A stretch of 23,881 nt of DNA from RUG563 sp964423675 (lineage in GTDB: Bacteria; Bacillota; Clostridia; Christensenellales; Aristaeellaceae), in NCBI GenBank assembly GCA_964423675.1, contig CAYRFP010000033.1, positions 1 to 23,881 of the forward strand. Reading direction: 5' to 3'. The notes under the pieces were generated by a model, which saw nothing but the letters and a program-made list of their open reading frames with translations, searched no databases and had not been told where the DNA came from. The translations under genes were made by a program, and so were the position numbers. Below are positions 14,648 through 22,660 of this stretch, in pieces; position 1 is the stretch's first letter, and the number at the start of each line of letters is the position of its first letter.

Positions 14648-16613
14648 ATTTTGCGTTCACAGTTTCCAGCAAGCGCTGCACCGATCCGAAGTAGGTTTCC
14701 ACCTCATCGTCCGTCAGCTTCATATGCTTTTGCAGCAGAGAAACGATCTTCATCGGCCGCACCCGAGCATAATACTTCACCGCTTTCACATTCTGCCGCC
14801 AATCATCCATGGAAAAATGCGGCCAGCGCTTGAGATGCCGGGGCAAAAGCGTTTCCAGCGTTTCCTCCCAAGGCGCAAACGCCTCCTCCACATCCGGCCA
14901 TTGGAACGACAATTCCAACACCTGCGCAAACCGTTGCAAAAATTGCGCCTTCATCTCAGGCACGTTCAGCAGCGCTGCCAGCGGCTCATGCCGGAAACCC
15001 TGCACCTTGTCGCTGACCTTCTTCAGATAATATTTCATCGGCGATGCATCCAGCGACAAAAAGCCCGCCTCCACATCAAAGAGCAAATATTTCCATTTTC
15101 CTCCCGGCACGCGATAGAGCCGCACATTGGTGAAATCATCATTGCCGATAATGATCTCAAAGGCAGCATGGGTAAACAGGCTGTCCACATCCAGGCGATC
15201 CAGCACGTATTGCAGATTCTCCGGAACGTTCAGATCCTTCTTTTTGCAGAAATCACAAAGCGCAATCCAGTCCTCGCCGCTGCCGTTATTCACAAATTCG
15301 TCCCGGCCGGTTCGGGCAATCAGATCGATGGCGTCCACCTCGTCTTCCTCCGTCACGCCCTCCCATTGCGCCACGAAATGCTTGTTAATTTTCTCCCGCA
15401 GATTATAATGGCCCCAATATTCGCCATTAATATAAACCTCAATGGCCAGCGCATCCTGATACAAAATATCCAGCGGCTTGGCCAGCGATGAAATCGTCAC
15501 ATCCCGCAGCCGGGTGGAAAAAGCATCCGAATTCGCGCCGCGCAACAGCAGGGATTTATAGCTGTCGTAATCCCGATTGGGGAAGGGATTAAAGTAAAAG
15601 CGATCCGGGCCATAGGCCTTCCGGGCAAACAACGCAATGGATTTCTGCGCGTTCTGCCGAGCGGAATGGCCCGCGGCGGTGAAGGTGCCCATTTGATTGA
15701 TCTGACACTCCCCGCCCTGAGCGTAAAACTCAATATTGATCGGGTATTCCCATTCCCTCTCATAATTGGGATAATCCGCATTATTGCCCTTTACCAGTGC
15801 GCCGGTCTTTTTATTAAACAGATATTTCTCATCCGTAATCAGCGATACCACCGCCACCGGCTGGCTTTCCCCAATGAAATAGCTGGCGGACACCGGAGCC
15901 GAGGGCACCTGATTTTCCCCAAAGGCGCAAAGCCGCAGCACAGCCGTTTCCTGCAGCTCCAGCCCCTTTTCCGGGAACTGCTTGGATTTTTCCGTAGGCG
16001 TGGACCCATCCAAGGTATAGCGCAGGATAGTTTCCGCCGGGGCAGATGCGGTAATGGTGACGACGCTGTCATAAAAGCCGCCGGCCGTCAGCAGCGTTGG
16101 CGCATCGGCGCGGCTGGGATACGCCGTCTTCTCATTCTTTTGCCCCGGCGTTGCCTGGGCAAAATAGCCGTAGGCTTCGCCGTCTGTGGGCAAGCCCCAG
16201 GATACGTTGCCATACTGCGCCGGAATTTCCAGCGCGGCCAGCGTTGTTTCCCCATCCCGATCCGTCAGCACCAGCTGATCCCCAGAGGCAGAAATCTTGA
16301 AGCTGGCATAATAGGGAGCCTTGGCGCTGTTTTCCTGCTCCTCGCCGGTGCAGTAAACCAACAGATAGCCGCCGGCCTTCAGCTTCGCACCCTTCGGAAA
16401 TGCCCATTTCGTGGGCTTCTTGGGATTATCGCTGAGATAGCAGCCGCTCAGATCCACTGCCTTGCTGCCCGTGTTATGCAATTCCACCCAATCATAGGCA
16501 TGGCCGTTTTGATAAACGCCGTTGGACGCCATGACCTCGCTGATCTCGATCTCCGCCCAGGCCGGCACAGCCGCCGCCAGGCAGAGCAGCAGGCAAAGAA
16601 CAAGTTTCCGCAT
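14646..16613 (-). CDS. Secreted CotH-kinase-family protein with lamin-tail domain
   Basis: A 655-residue exported protein. Residues 1-20 are a signal peptide ending AWA. Residues 21 to about 150 look like a lamin-tail domain (EIEISEVMASNG, YDWVELHNTGSKAVDLSG). A chitobiase C-terminal-like fold follows (about 172-246, with LRYTLDGSTPT). The rest is CotH-like (about 285-600), including GHYNLREKINKHFV and IIGNDDFTNVRLYR. CotH proteins are atypical protein kinases known from spore coats, but secreted versions occur widely. The usual metal motif DxD appears here as DVE in LLFDVEAGF (512-518), so activity is uncertain. AAAGGAGG lies six bases upstream. It is the last gene of the operon. Confidence 0.88.
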   Translation of the reverse strand: MRKLVLCLLLCLAAAVPAWAEIEISEVMASNGVYQNGHAYDWVELHNTGSKAVDLSGCYLSDNPKKPTKWAFPKGAKLKAGGYLLVYCTGEEQENSAKAPYYASFKISASGDQLVLTDRDGETTLAALEIPAQYGNVSWGLPTDGEAYGYFAQATPGQKNEKTAYPSRADAPTLLTAGGFYDSVVTITASAPAETILRYTLDGSTPTEKSKQFPEKGLELQETAVLRLCAFGENQVPSAPVSASYFIGESQPVAVVSLITDEKYLFNKKTGALVKGNNADYPNYEREWEYPINIEFYAQGGECQINQMGTFTAAGHSARQNAQKSIALFARKAYGPDRFYFNPFPNRDYDSYKSLLLRGANSDAFSTRLRDVTISSLAKPLDILYQDALAIEVYINGEYWGHYNLREKINKHFVAQWEGVTEEDEVDAIDLIARTGRDEFVNNGSGEDWIALCDFCKKKDLNVPENLQYVLDRLDVDSLFTHAAFEIIIGNDDFTNVRLYRVPGGKWKYLLFDVEAGFLSLDASPMKYYLKKVSDKVQGFRHEPLAALLNVPEMKAQFLQRFAQVLELSFQWPDVEEAFAPWEETLETLLPRHLKRWPHFSMDDWRQNVKAVKYYARVRPMKIVSLLQKHMKLTDDEVETYFGSVQRLLETVNAK

Positions 16614-16628
16614 ACGGCCCCTCCTTTT

Positions 16629-16913
16629 TCACATATACTGCGGATTGGGCTTTTTCTTCTTGTCCGGATCGATGAATTCCACTTCCATCCGGTCAAAACC
16701 CACAGTTTCCACAAAATGCTCCGGCAAAAAACGCGCCTGGGTAAACTGATCCCAATCCCGCTCATGCCGGGGAAGCACCATGGGCCGCGGCACATCCAGA
16801 TCATGGCATGCCGTTTCCAGCGCTTCCTGCCAATCATCCGGGGCGCAAGCCACGGTCACATCCCGTTCAATCCGCGTTTTATGCATCAGACGCACCCAAA
16901 TTCCTGCGGCCAT
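16629..16913 (-). CDS. Unknown 94-residue protein
   Basis: I do not recognise a family. The protein is small, soluble and without a signal peptide or membrane segment. It is rich in charged and aromatic residues, with WVRLMHKTRIERDVTVAC at the N-terminus and a Lys/Pro tail, PDKKKKPNPQYM. A good ribosome site (GGAGG, eight bases before ATG) and a position between two co-directional genes, 15 bases before CotH, support it as real. An early WVRLMHKTRI strand and a charged DRMEVEFIDPDKK end may form a small alpha/beta fold; that is a guess. Confidence 0.75.
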   Translation of the reverse strand: MAAGIWVRLMHKTRIERDVTVACAPDDWQEALETACHDLDVPRPMVLPRHERDWDQFTQARFLPEHFVETVGFDRMEVEFIDPDKKKKPNPQYM

Positions 16914-16993
16914 TTATGTATCCTCCGTCATTCTTTTAGAAAAGGGACGCGTTGGTGCGCCCCTTGGGCTGATTGAAAAAGTTTTTCCATAGC

Positions 16994-17030
16994 GCAGGGA
17001 ATGAAGGCTCTTTTTTCATGATTTCCCTGC
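16994..17030. repeat. Inverted repeat between CHAP and 94-residue genes
   Basis: GCAGGGA-ATGAA pairs with TTCAT-(gat)TT-TCCCTGC across a short loop. It lacks a T-run immediately after it on the minus strand, so it may be a processing or attenuation hairpin more than a full terminator. Confidence 0.45.
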
Positions 17031-17048
17031 ATCCTTCCTCCAGCGCCT

Positions 17049-17918
17049 TCACTGCCAGGTCTGGCAGAAGGTGGTGATATACCAATCCTTTTGATGCTTG
17101 GTATATTGATAAATATCCGGCTCCAGGCGCACATCATCCGGCGCATCGCTCATGTTCTTTTCCGCTTTCGCCGTGGAATCATAAAGATAGGAGTAGCGCT
17201 TGATACGGCTGGACACGTTTCCTTCCACCGTGAAAATCTGATAAGTTCCATCGCCACGGTCGATCACGTCCGTCACCATCCCCACATGGGTATAGGCGTA
17301 GTAATCCCGTTTTCCGTAGATCACCAGATACCCTGGCCGGGGAATGGAGGAAAGCCGCTCCATCTTCTGATAGCCCGTATACAGTTTGCCAACGCCCGCT
17401 TCCCGCACGGCATAGGGCACACCGTCCGGCTGAGGCACGCAGTCCTCTTTATCATCCATGGGTACGCCCGCCGTATCCAGGCAATAGCTGACGAACCCAC
17501 CGCACCAGCCGAAATAGCATTTCGGCCCCGTGCCGCAATACCAGGCGGTATACTTATTGCGCTGAGTAAAGGTTTTTCCCAGATTATCCTGCCATTCCGA
17601 AAGCGCCAGATCAATAGCCGCACGAATCAGCAGCGGCACACCGTCCTCCGTCCCGACCGTGATTTCCACCACGAACTCCCGCTCATCGGAGATCAGGCTA
17701 AGCAACGCGCTACCCTCGCTAATGGCCGTGATCTGATTGCCCTGAGCAGAAACCACGTCTTCCGCATCGCAATCCCAGTATCCGTCAAAGGGCAAAAGGA
17801 AAGACCGGCTTTCGCCTGGAGACAGGGAGAGGGAAGCGGGCAGCGCCTCCATATCCTCCCCCCAAGCGCCTAAGGGCAACAGACAAAGCAGCAGCCCCAG
17901 CGCGACGAACCGTTTCAC
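17049..17918 (-). CDS. Secreted CHAP-domain amidase-like protein
   Basis: A 289-residue exported protein, probably a peptidoglycan amidase or endopeptidase. Signal peptide 1-20 ends AWG. Residues 24-90 resemble a small beta domain. The CHAP/NlpC-type core runs from about 120: candidate nucleophile Cys139 in YFGWCGGFVSYC, His211 in YAYTHVGMVTDV and Glu232 in FTVEGNVSS, in the expected Cys-His-Glu order. The start is GTG, overlapping the PII-like stop as GTGA; this tight coupling places it in the operon. Several extra cysteines near the active site (CGTGPKCYFGWC) could form a disulfide outside the cell. Confidence 0.87.
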   Translation of the reverse strand: MKRFVALGLLLCLLPLGAWGEDMEALPASLSLSPGESRSFLLPFDGYWDCDAEDVVSAQGNQITAISEGSALLSLISDEREFVVEITVGTEDGVPLLIRAAIDLALSEWQDNLGKTFTQRNKYTAWYCGTGPKCYFGWCGGFVSYCLDTAGVPMDDKEDCVPQPDGVPYAVREAGVGKLYTGYQKMERLSSIPRPGYLVIYGKRDYYAYTHVGMVTDVIDRGDGTYQIFTVEGNVSSRIKRYSYLYDSTAKAEKNMSDAPDDVRLEPDIYQYTKHQKDWYITTFCQTWQ

Positions 17919-18631
17919 TGTTCCTGTGCCTCCACGTTTTCTTCCGTCATCCGCACCACGCCCATCACATCCGTCACCGGCAGGCTGAAGACGATGCCAT
18001 GACCCTCGCTGTTCAGCCCAGCGCCCTTGACGATGGCCTGCATCACAGCAACCTTATCCGCATGATCCACCAGAATCAGCACCATTTCCTTTTCCGGCTG
18101 GATGGTGATGCCGAAAAACTGGCTGGCTTCCTCCACGCCCGCCCCCCGGGCATGGATCACCGTGCCGCCCCGCGCGCCGGCCGGCCGGGCCGCATCCATT
18201 ACCAGATCTGTATAGCCGCGGTTCACGATAGTTACAATCAGATCATTCTTAGGCTGCTCGCTCATGTTTTTTTCCCCCTCTTCGGCATTGACGGGCAAAG
18301 AATCGCCCATCAGATATTTCAAGGTGCTGGGTCCGCCCACGCTGCCAAGCGGCACCGTAAAAGCAATGCCCCGTCCGGGCAGATCAATTTCCAGAGCACG
18401 GGACAGCCGCCGAAGCGCCCGCCCTGCCGCCGAAGTCTGCATAAAGCTGATGACTACATCCTTGGCCGTATCCCGCAGGCCAAGCAGGCTCAGCAAATCC
18501 TTATGAGCCGTTCCGTTGCCCAAGGCGATATGATGAATCATCACGCCTTCCCGGAGCAGCAGCTGGCTCACGCCTTCGCCCTTGCCCCGATCCACAATGG
18601 ATACAAGCATATTTAACGAAGCTGTCTGCAT
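17915..18631 (-). CDS. Tandem PII-like signalling protein
   Basis: A 238-residue soluble protein with two GlnB-like halves, about residues 6-104 and 128-226. The halves share a plan: strand (LNMLVSIVDRG / NDLIVTIVNRG), helix, a glycine-rich turn, a strand and a Gly-Xaa-Gly loop before the last strand (LPGRGIAFTVPLG / NSEGHGIVFSLPV). The tyrosine-bearing T-loop used for uridylylation in GlnB is absent. The ATG at 18631 has GGAGG four bases upstream; a GTG at 18664 overlaps the previous stop but has no such site. Between the halves an internal ATG (Met123) follows a purine-rich tract, hinting at an old gene fusion. DUF1538 genes often neighbour PII-like genes, so it probably regulates that protein. 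Confidence 0.82.
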   Translation of the reverse strand: MQTASLNMLVSIVDRGKGEGVSQLLLREGVMIHHIALGNGTAHKDLLSLLGLRDTAKDVVISFMQTSAAGRALRRLSRALEIDLPGRGIAFTVPLGSVGGPSTLKYLMGDSLPVNAEEGEKNMSEQPKNDLIVTIVNRGYTDLVMDAARPAGARGGTVIHARGAGVEEASQFFGITIQPEKEMVLILVDHADKVAVMQAIVKGAGLNSEGHGIVFSLPVTDVMGVVRMTEENVEAQEQ

Positions 18632-18660
18632 ATTTCCTCCCTCATGCGGCGCGCTCAGCG

Positions 18661-20241
18661 TCACACATCGATAATTTCTTCGTCCTGGGTAGAAAGCGGC
18701 GCTTCCTCGCCCGTCTTAGGTGCGTGCCTGGTCTTCAGCTTATACACCACGCCAAGCACCTGAATGGCAATCAGCGGCGTCATGGCCACCATGGCCACAA
18801 TGCCAAAGGCGTCCTTGAGAATGTTTCCGCCCACAGCTCCGCACGCACCCATGGCCAGTGGCAGCATAAACGCTGCCGTCATCGGGCCGGAGGCCACGCC
18901 GCCAGAGTCAAAGGCAATGGCGGTAAAAATCGGATCCGTCACAAAGGAAAGCCCCAGCGCAATGGCATAGCCCGGCACCAGGAACCACCAGATGGACAGC
19001 CCCGTGAGCACCCGGGTCATCGCCAGACCTACGGAAATCGAAACGCCAATTGCCAGGGTTTTCATCATCACGCCCTTGCTGATCGCGCCAGAGGTTACCT
19101 GCTCCACCTGAGAATTGAGCACATGCACCGCCGGCTCTGCCGCTACTACCAGATAGCCCATGACCATGCCCAGCGGAATCAGCAGCCATTTCATGGATGA
19201 GCCCGCCAGGTTTTTGCCCAGATAATCGCCCATGGGCAGGAAGCCGATATTCACGCCGGTCAGGAAAATGACCAGGCCCACATAGGTGTAGATCAAGCCC
19301 ACGATCATGCGTTTGATCTCAGCCTTAGGCAGATGAAGCGCCACGATCTGGAACAACGCAAACAAGGCGATAATCGGTAGCAGCGCCACGGCCACTTCCT
19401 TCATATAAATCGGGAATCCGTTGGCATAAGCGGAGCGCAATTCATGCGTATCGCCCACCACAGCCGCCGCGCTTTCAGAAGGCACATTAGTCAGATGCGG
19501 GAAGAACAGGCTGATAATCATAATCGCCAGAATCGGCCCCACCGAGCAAAGCGCCACCAGACCGAAGGAATCGTCCTGGGCGTTTTTGCCGCCACGCACA
19601 TTAGCCACGCCCATGCCCAGCGCCAGAATGAAGGGCACCGTCATCGGCCCAGTGGTCACGCCACCGGAATCAAAGGCCATGGGCACAAACTCCGGCTTAA
19701 TCAGTGCGCCCAGGAAAAACACCAGCCCATAAAGCCCCAGCAAAATATACGAAAGCTTAAGCCCGAACAAAATGCGCAAAAGCGCTACCACCAAAAACAG
19801 CCCGACGCCCACGGCCACGGCCATAATCAGCGTCATATTGGGCACTCCCTGCACCTGATTGGCCAGTACCGTCAGATCCGGCTCCGCCATGGTAATCAGC
19901 ACGCCCAGGGCAAACGCCACCGTCGCCATTAGCCCCACGTTACGTTTTTTCGTCAGATATGCGCCCAAATGGGTGCCCATAGGAAGCATCGCCATGTCTG
20001 CTCCCAAGGTAAACAGCCCCATGCCCACAATCAACAGCAGTGCGCCTACAATAAACAGGCTCATCGTGCTCAGATCCACCGGCACGATCGTCACGCTCAG
20101 CAGCAGCACCAGCAGCGTGATAGGCAGCACGGAGGACAGGGATTCGTGAATCTTTTCCTTGAGTTTTTTGAATGTGTTTTTGCGCTGGGGCAAGAGCGTG
20201 TTATACGTCTCCCGCAGCTTCTCCTTCTTTTTCCGGTTCAA
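18661..20241 (-). CDS. DUF1538 membrane protein (UmpAB-like transporter)
   Basis: A polytopic inner-membrane protein with two copies of the DUF1538 fold. The repeats share FLPMGDYLG/MLPMGTHLGA, MAEPDLTVL/AAEPAVHVL, AFDSGGVTTGPMT/AFDSGGVASGPMT and DSFGLVAL/DAFGIVAM. As I recall, a DUF1538 pair (UmpAB) has been reported as a Na+(K+)/H+ antiporter in a halophile; whether this one moves ions is unproven. I chose the TTG at 20241 because AAAGGAG lies nine bases before it; this gives 526 residues. The open frame reaches 20337, but that extension overlaps the upstream gene deeply and is not membrane-like. It overlaps the flippase-like gene by 41 bases. Confidence 0.82.
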   Translation of the reverse strand: MNRKKKEKLRETYNTLLPQRKNTFKKLKEKIHESLSSVLPITLLVLLLSVTIVPVDLSTMSLFIVGALLLIVGMGLFTLGADMAMLPMGTHLGAYLTKKRNVGLMATVAFALGVLITMAEPDLTVLANQVQGVPNMTLIMAVAVGVGLFLVVALLRILFGLKLSYILLGLYGLVFFLGALIKPEFVPMAFDSGGVTTGPMTVPFILALGMGVANVRGGKNAQDDSFGLVALCSVGPILAIMIISLFFPHLTNVPSESAAAVVGDTHELRSAYANGFPIYMKEVAVALLPIIALFALFQIVALHLPKAEIKRMIVGLIYTYVGLVIFLTGVNIGFLPMGDYLGKNLAGSSMKWLLIPLGMVMGYLVVAAEPAVHVLNSQVEQVTSGAISKGVMMKTLAIGVSISVGLAMTRVLTGLSIWWFLVPGYAIALGLSFVTDPIFTAIAFDSGGVASGPMTAAFMLPLAMGACGAVGGNILKDAFGIVAMVAMTPLIAIQVLGVVYKLKTRHAPKTGEEAPLSTQDEEIIDV

Positions 20242-21316
20242 TAGGCATGTCTCCTTTCTCGTCCGCGTCCGGTTTTGCGCCCTTGCTGCGGCGGATGCTG
20301 CCGGCACTATCTGCCACCACGCAGCCAAGGCCCACAATCAGGGTAAGATAATAAGTGAAAAACCGCCATAGCAGGAGTGCGCCCAGCAGCTTGCTTTCCG
20401 GGAACATATCCTGGAAGAACAGATAAAATCCGCCCTCCTGCGCCCCGGAAGCGCCGGGCAGCGGCGTAAAGGACGCCGCAATTTGCAACAAAATCTGCAA
20501 AGCGAGGATTTCCGTATACCGCGCGGTGCTCTGGCCCATGGCCCGATACACGCAATACGCAATAGTCATTTGCCCCAGCACCTGAATCGTCGAAACGCCC
20601 AATAGCCCCAGCAGCTGCACGGGATGATGCGTCAGCATATCCACACTGGCATGAAAATCCGCCAGAGCCGCGTCCGCCCGGGAGGTAGCCTGCGCCACGT
20701 CTTTTACCAGATGCAGCGCCTTGCCCGCCCGGATCAAAAGTGTGATAATCCCCCGCACGATATTTTTGTTAATCGCCAGCAGGATAACCGCCGCCACCGT
20801 TACCCCATTGAGCACGAAGCCTGTGGCCACCAGCACCCGGCCCCTGGCAATGCATCGGGCAACCAGCCCTGGATGCACCAGCCACATCACGCCCCCCAGC
20901 ACCAGCATCGCCGTCTGGTAGCAGAAGAATTTCACTGCCAGCCCCGAGGAGGAAAGGCCCGCGGGCACGCCCCGTTTCTTAAACGCGAACACCTGCATGG
21001 GCTGGCCGCCCGTGGCCGCCGGAGTCACATTGGAATAAAACATCCCGATCAGCGAAACCAGCAGTGAAGAACGAAAGGGAACCTTTATTTTCTGCTGCCG
21101 GAAAAACACGTGCAGGCCCATAGACTCAAAAATCACAAAGACACCCCAGGCCCCTGCTGCTGCCAGCAGCCATCCGGTCTCTGCGGAGCGCAGCGCCCGA
21201 TATGCATCCCCTATATCGCCGTTTTTTGCACCCAGATAAATCACCAGCACGATGGTAAACAAAATCACCAGCGCATTGAGCAGATTACTCCGAGCCCGTT
21301 TGGTGAGTTTTTTCAA
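20201..21316 (-). CDS. Lysylphosphatidylglycerol synthase TM-region family protein
   Basis: A 371-residue integral membrane protein of the LPG_synthase_TM family (the flippase part of MprF; also YbhN-like). Family features are SLIGMFYSNVTPAATGGQP, a conserved Ser-Asn-Thr-Pro and Gly-Gly-Gln-Pro core, and TPLPGASGAQEGGFYLFF near the C-terminus. No lysyltransferase domain is attached, so it may move lipids or act on an unknown lipid-linked substrate. The start is TTG with AAGGA about nine bases upstream. The charged, acidic C-terminal tail (EPEKEGEAAGDV) is translated from the same bases that encode the start of the DUF1538 gene. Confidence 0.87.
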   Translation of the reverse strand: MKKLTKRARSNLLNALVILFTIVLVIYLGAKNGDIGDAYRALRSAETGWLLAAAGAWGVFVIFESMGLHVFFRQQKIKVPFRSSLLVSLIGMFYSNVTPAATGGQPMQVFAFKKRGVPAGLSSSGLAVKFFCYQTAMLVLGGVMWLVHPGLVARCIARGRVLVATGFVLNGVTVAAVILLAINKNIVRGIITLLIRAGKALHLVKDVAQATSRADAALADFHASVDMLTHHPVQLLGLLGVSTIQVLGQMTIAYCVYRAMGQSTARYTEILALQILLQIAASFTPLPGASGAQEGGFYLFFQDMFPESKLLGALLLWRFFTYYLTLIVGLGCVVADSAGSIRRSKGAKPDADEKGDMPIEPEKEGEAAGDV

Positions 21317-21340
21317 AATGGTTCATCCTTCATTGTTTTT

Positions 21341-21371
21341 GCGGGAAATCCCGCTGAAATATAGTATAGCA
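21341..21371 (-). promoter_or_regulatory. Extended -10 promoter and palindrome of the envelope operon
   Basis: On the minus strand TGC-TATACT (21371-21363) is an extended -10 without a clear -35. Just downstream, the palindrome GCGGGATTTCCCGC (21354-21341) lies in the predicted leader before the TTG start and could be an operator or a small hairpin. Confidence 0.55.
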
Positions 21372-21868
21372 TATTTCCTGCGCTCTTGCACCAAAAAATA
21401 TCGTTTTTTTCCAGCCCTGTACATGTAAAAATGTAAATTTTCTTCATTTTCTTATGGCATGCCAGCCTGTTTGCGGCAGCCTTTTCCGGCCGCATTTCTT
21501 CCGCCATTCTATTTTGTTTTGGCAGTTATGTACCCTATAAATATATTTTTTGCGCCATCAGCTGGCGTTCTTCCCGGAGCATTCTGAAACATTGGACGCT
21601 CAGGGCTTCTTTCGCTGCGATGGCAGATGCACACGCCTGTTCAATTCTAACCGCCAGAGCCACAGACTTCTTCCCGGCGCAGAAATGGTGCGCATGGTCG
21701 GGAAAGAGTGTCTCAGTCTTCTCCCGCGAAGGCTGAAAATTAGTATTTACGCTGCGCAGATCATCTGTTTTTTCGCTCAGAGAAGCCCTTCCCGCTTTCA
21801 GCAAGACGGGCCACTTCGCCTATCTCCCGCTTCCCACTCGCATTCCTGAATTTTTTTCATTTTCCCTC
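21372..21868. other. Intergenic stretch without a supported gene
   Basis: About 500 bases between the envelope-operon promoter and the tRNA-Ala promoter. An 89-codon open frame on the minus strand (21535-21804) starts at TTG with no ribosome site and shows no recognisable domain; a similar plus-strand frame overlaps it. I regard both as chance. Runs such as ACATGTAAAAATGT and a T-tract are the only local structure I see. Confidence 0.5.
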
Positions 21869-21897
21869 TTGCTTTTTTTTCGCATCCGTGATAAACT
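21869..21897 (+). promoter_or_regulatory. Promoter of tRNA-Ala
   Basis: TTGCTT (21869-21874), 17 bases, TAAACT (21892-21897), ending 21 bases before the mature 5' end of the tRNA. Confidence 0.7.
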
Positions 21898-21918
21898 ATA
21901 TGAGCGTTAAAAACGCAG

Positions 21919-21994
21919 GGGGCATTAGCACAGTTGGTAGCGCGCTACATTCGCATTGTAGAGGTCAGCGGTTCGAATCCGCTATGCTCCACCA
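21919..21994 (+). tRNA. tRNA-Ala(CGC)
   Basis: Acceptor GGGGCAT pairs with ATGCTCC (one G-T), discriminator A and encoded CCA. The anticodon stem CTACA/TGTAG holds loop TTCGCAT, anticodon CGC. The T-loop is GGTTCGAATCC. Confidence 0.96.
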
Positions 21995-21997
21995 CCT

Positions 21998-22038
21998 CTG
22001 GACTCTAACTTTGATACGAAGTTAGAGTCCAGTTTTTT
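21998..22038 (+). terminator. Terminator of tRNA-Ala
   Basis: A perfect 14-bp stem (21998-22011 with 22019-22032) with a seven-base loop, directly followed by six T's. It begins three bases after the CCA. Confidence 0.94.
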
Positions 22039-22055
22039 ATTTTGTCTTGCAAATT

Positions 22056-22166
22056 TTGCCTCTAAAACGCCCTGTAAGCCCTTATTCTTGCAGTTTAGGA
22101 GTGAATCCCACCCGCTTTTACAAAACGCCACGCGAGGCCTTTCTGGGCCAAACGTGGCGTTTTCTG
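22056..22166. repeat. Diverged long repeat, copy 1, with hairpin
   Basis: About 110 bases that recur in degraded form at 22266-22378 in the same orientation; matching landmarks include CCTGTAAGCCC near the start and GGCCTTT near the end. Copy 1 ends in an 11-bp stem AAAACGCCACG/CGTGGCGTTTT (22122-22132 with 22153-22163) that encloses GGCC/GGCC. A T-rich tract follows, so it may also act as a terminator. Confidence 0.6.
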
Positions 22167-22200
22167 TTTATGGGGCTGCAATTTAACGATACTCTGGCTC

Positions 22201-22280
22201 GGTTTCACTTTTTGCACCCGGGTTCACTTTTCGGGTGCACGGTTTCAAATTCTAGGTGCCGGTTTCAAATTGCCCCTGAA
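22201..22280. repeat. Four 20-base tandem repeats, IS21-like end
   Basis: Four units of exactly 20 bases start at 22201, 22221, 22241 and 22261. Each begins GGTTTCA or GGTTCA and most contain CACTTTT or CAAATT, then a GC-rich half. Arrays of short direct repeats like this mark the ends of IS21-family elements, where IstA binds. No transposase is nearby, so this is at most a remnant. Confidence 0.55.
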
Positions 22281-22378
22281 ACGGCCTGTAAGCCCCTTCT
22301 TCTACGGGTTGGGCGTCAACTCGAGCCGAGGCGGTTAAACGCGACACGCGGCCTTTGTGGCCCAAACACGGCGGCTCC
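22266..22378. repeat. Diverged long repeat, copy 2
   Basis: The downstream partner of the repeat at 22056-22166. It starts inside the last 20-base unit and ends near GGCGGCTCC. The terminal hairpin is decayed (AAACGCGACACG against CACGGCGGC), so copy 1 is the better preserved one. Confidence 0.55.
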
Positions 22379-22432
22379 AGCTGGCTAGGGTGCTTTTGAG
22401 GTGGTATCCGCCTTTATTCGGTGATAGAAATA

Positions 22433-22441
22433 TGGTATAAT
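22433..22441 (+). promoter_or_regulatory. Extended -10 promoter upstream of VanZ-like gene
   Basis: TGG-TATAAT is a full extended -10. The -35 region at 17 bases is TTTATT, a weak match. The start point would leave a leader of roughly 210 bases before the VanZ-like ATG, in which I see no clear gene or known RNA motif. Confidence 0.5.
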
Positions 22442-22660
22442 ATCGATTGGTCTCCAGATCACTATAGCGGCTTTGCAGGGATTTGTCCAGTGTGTCAGGA
22501 AAATGCATGGTGAGGGCGTGCTGAGACAGCGTTCCATTGTCAGCCGGAAACGAACTCCCCGCACAGCAAAGGAGCGGGAAAGACCGCTTCATTAGATGCT
22601 GCTGTACCAACAAAAAAGCGATGCAGGCGGAATCGCCCGATCGCAAGAGCAGGATACAAA

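Noticed and set aside
21535..21804. 89-codon minus-strand ORF
   Set aside because: TTG start without a ribosome site, no recognisable domain, and an overlapping frame of similar size on the other strand.
22201..22280. CRISPR array
   Set aside because: The repeats are directly adjacent 20-base units with no spacers, and there are no cas genes.
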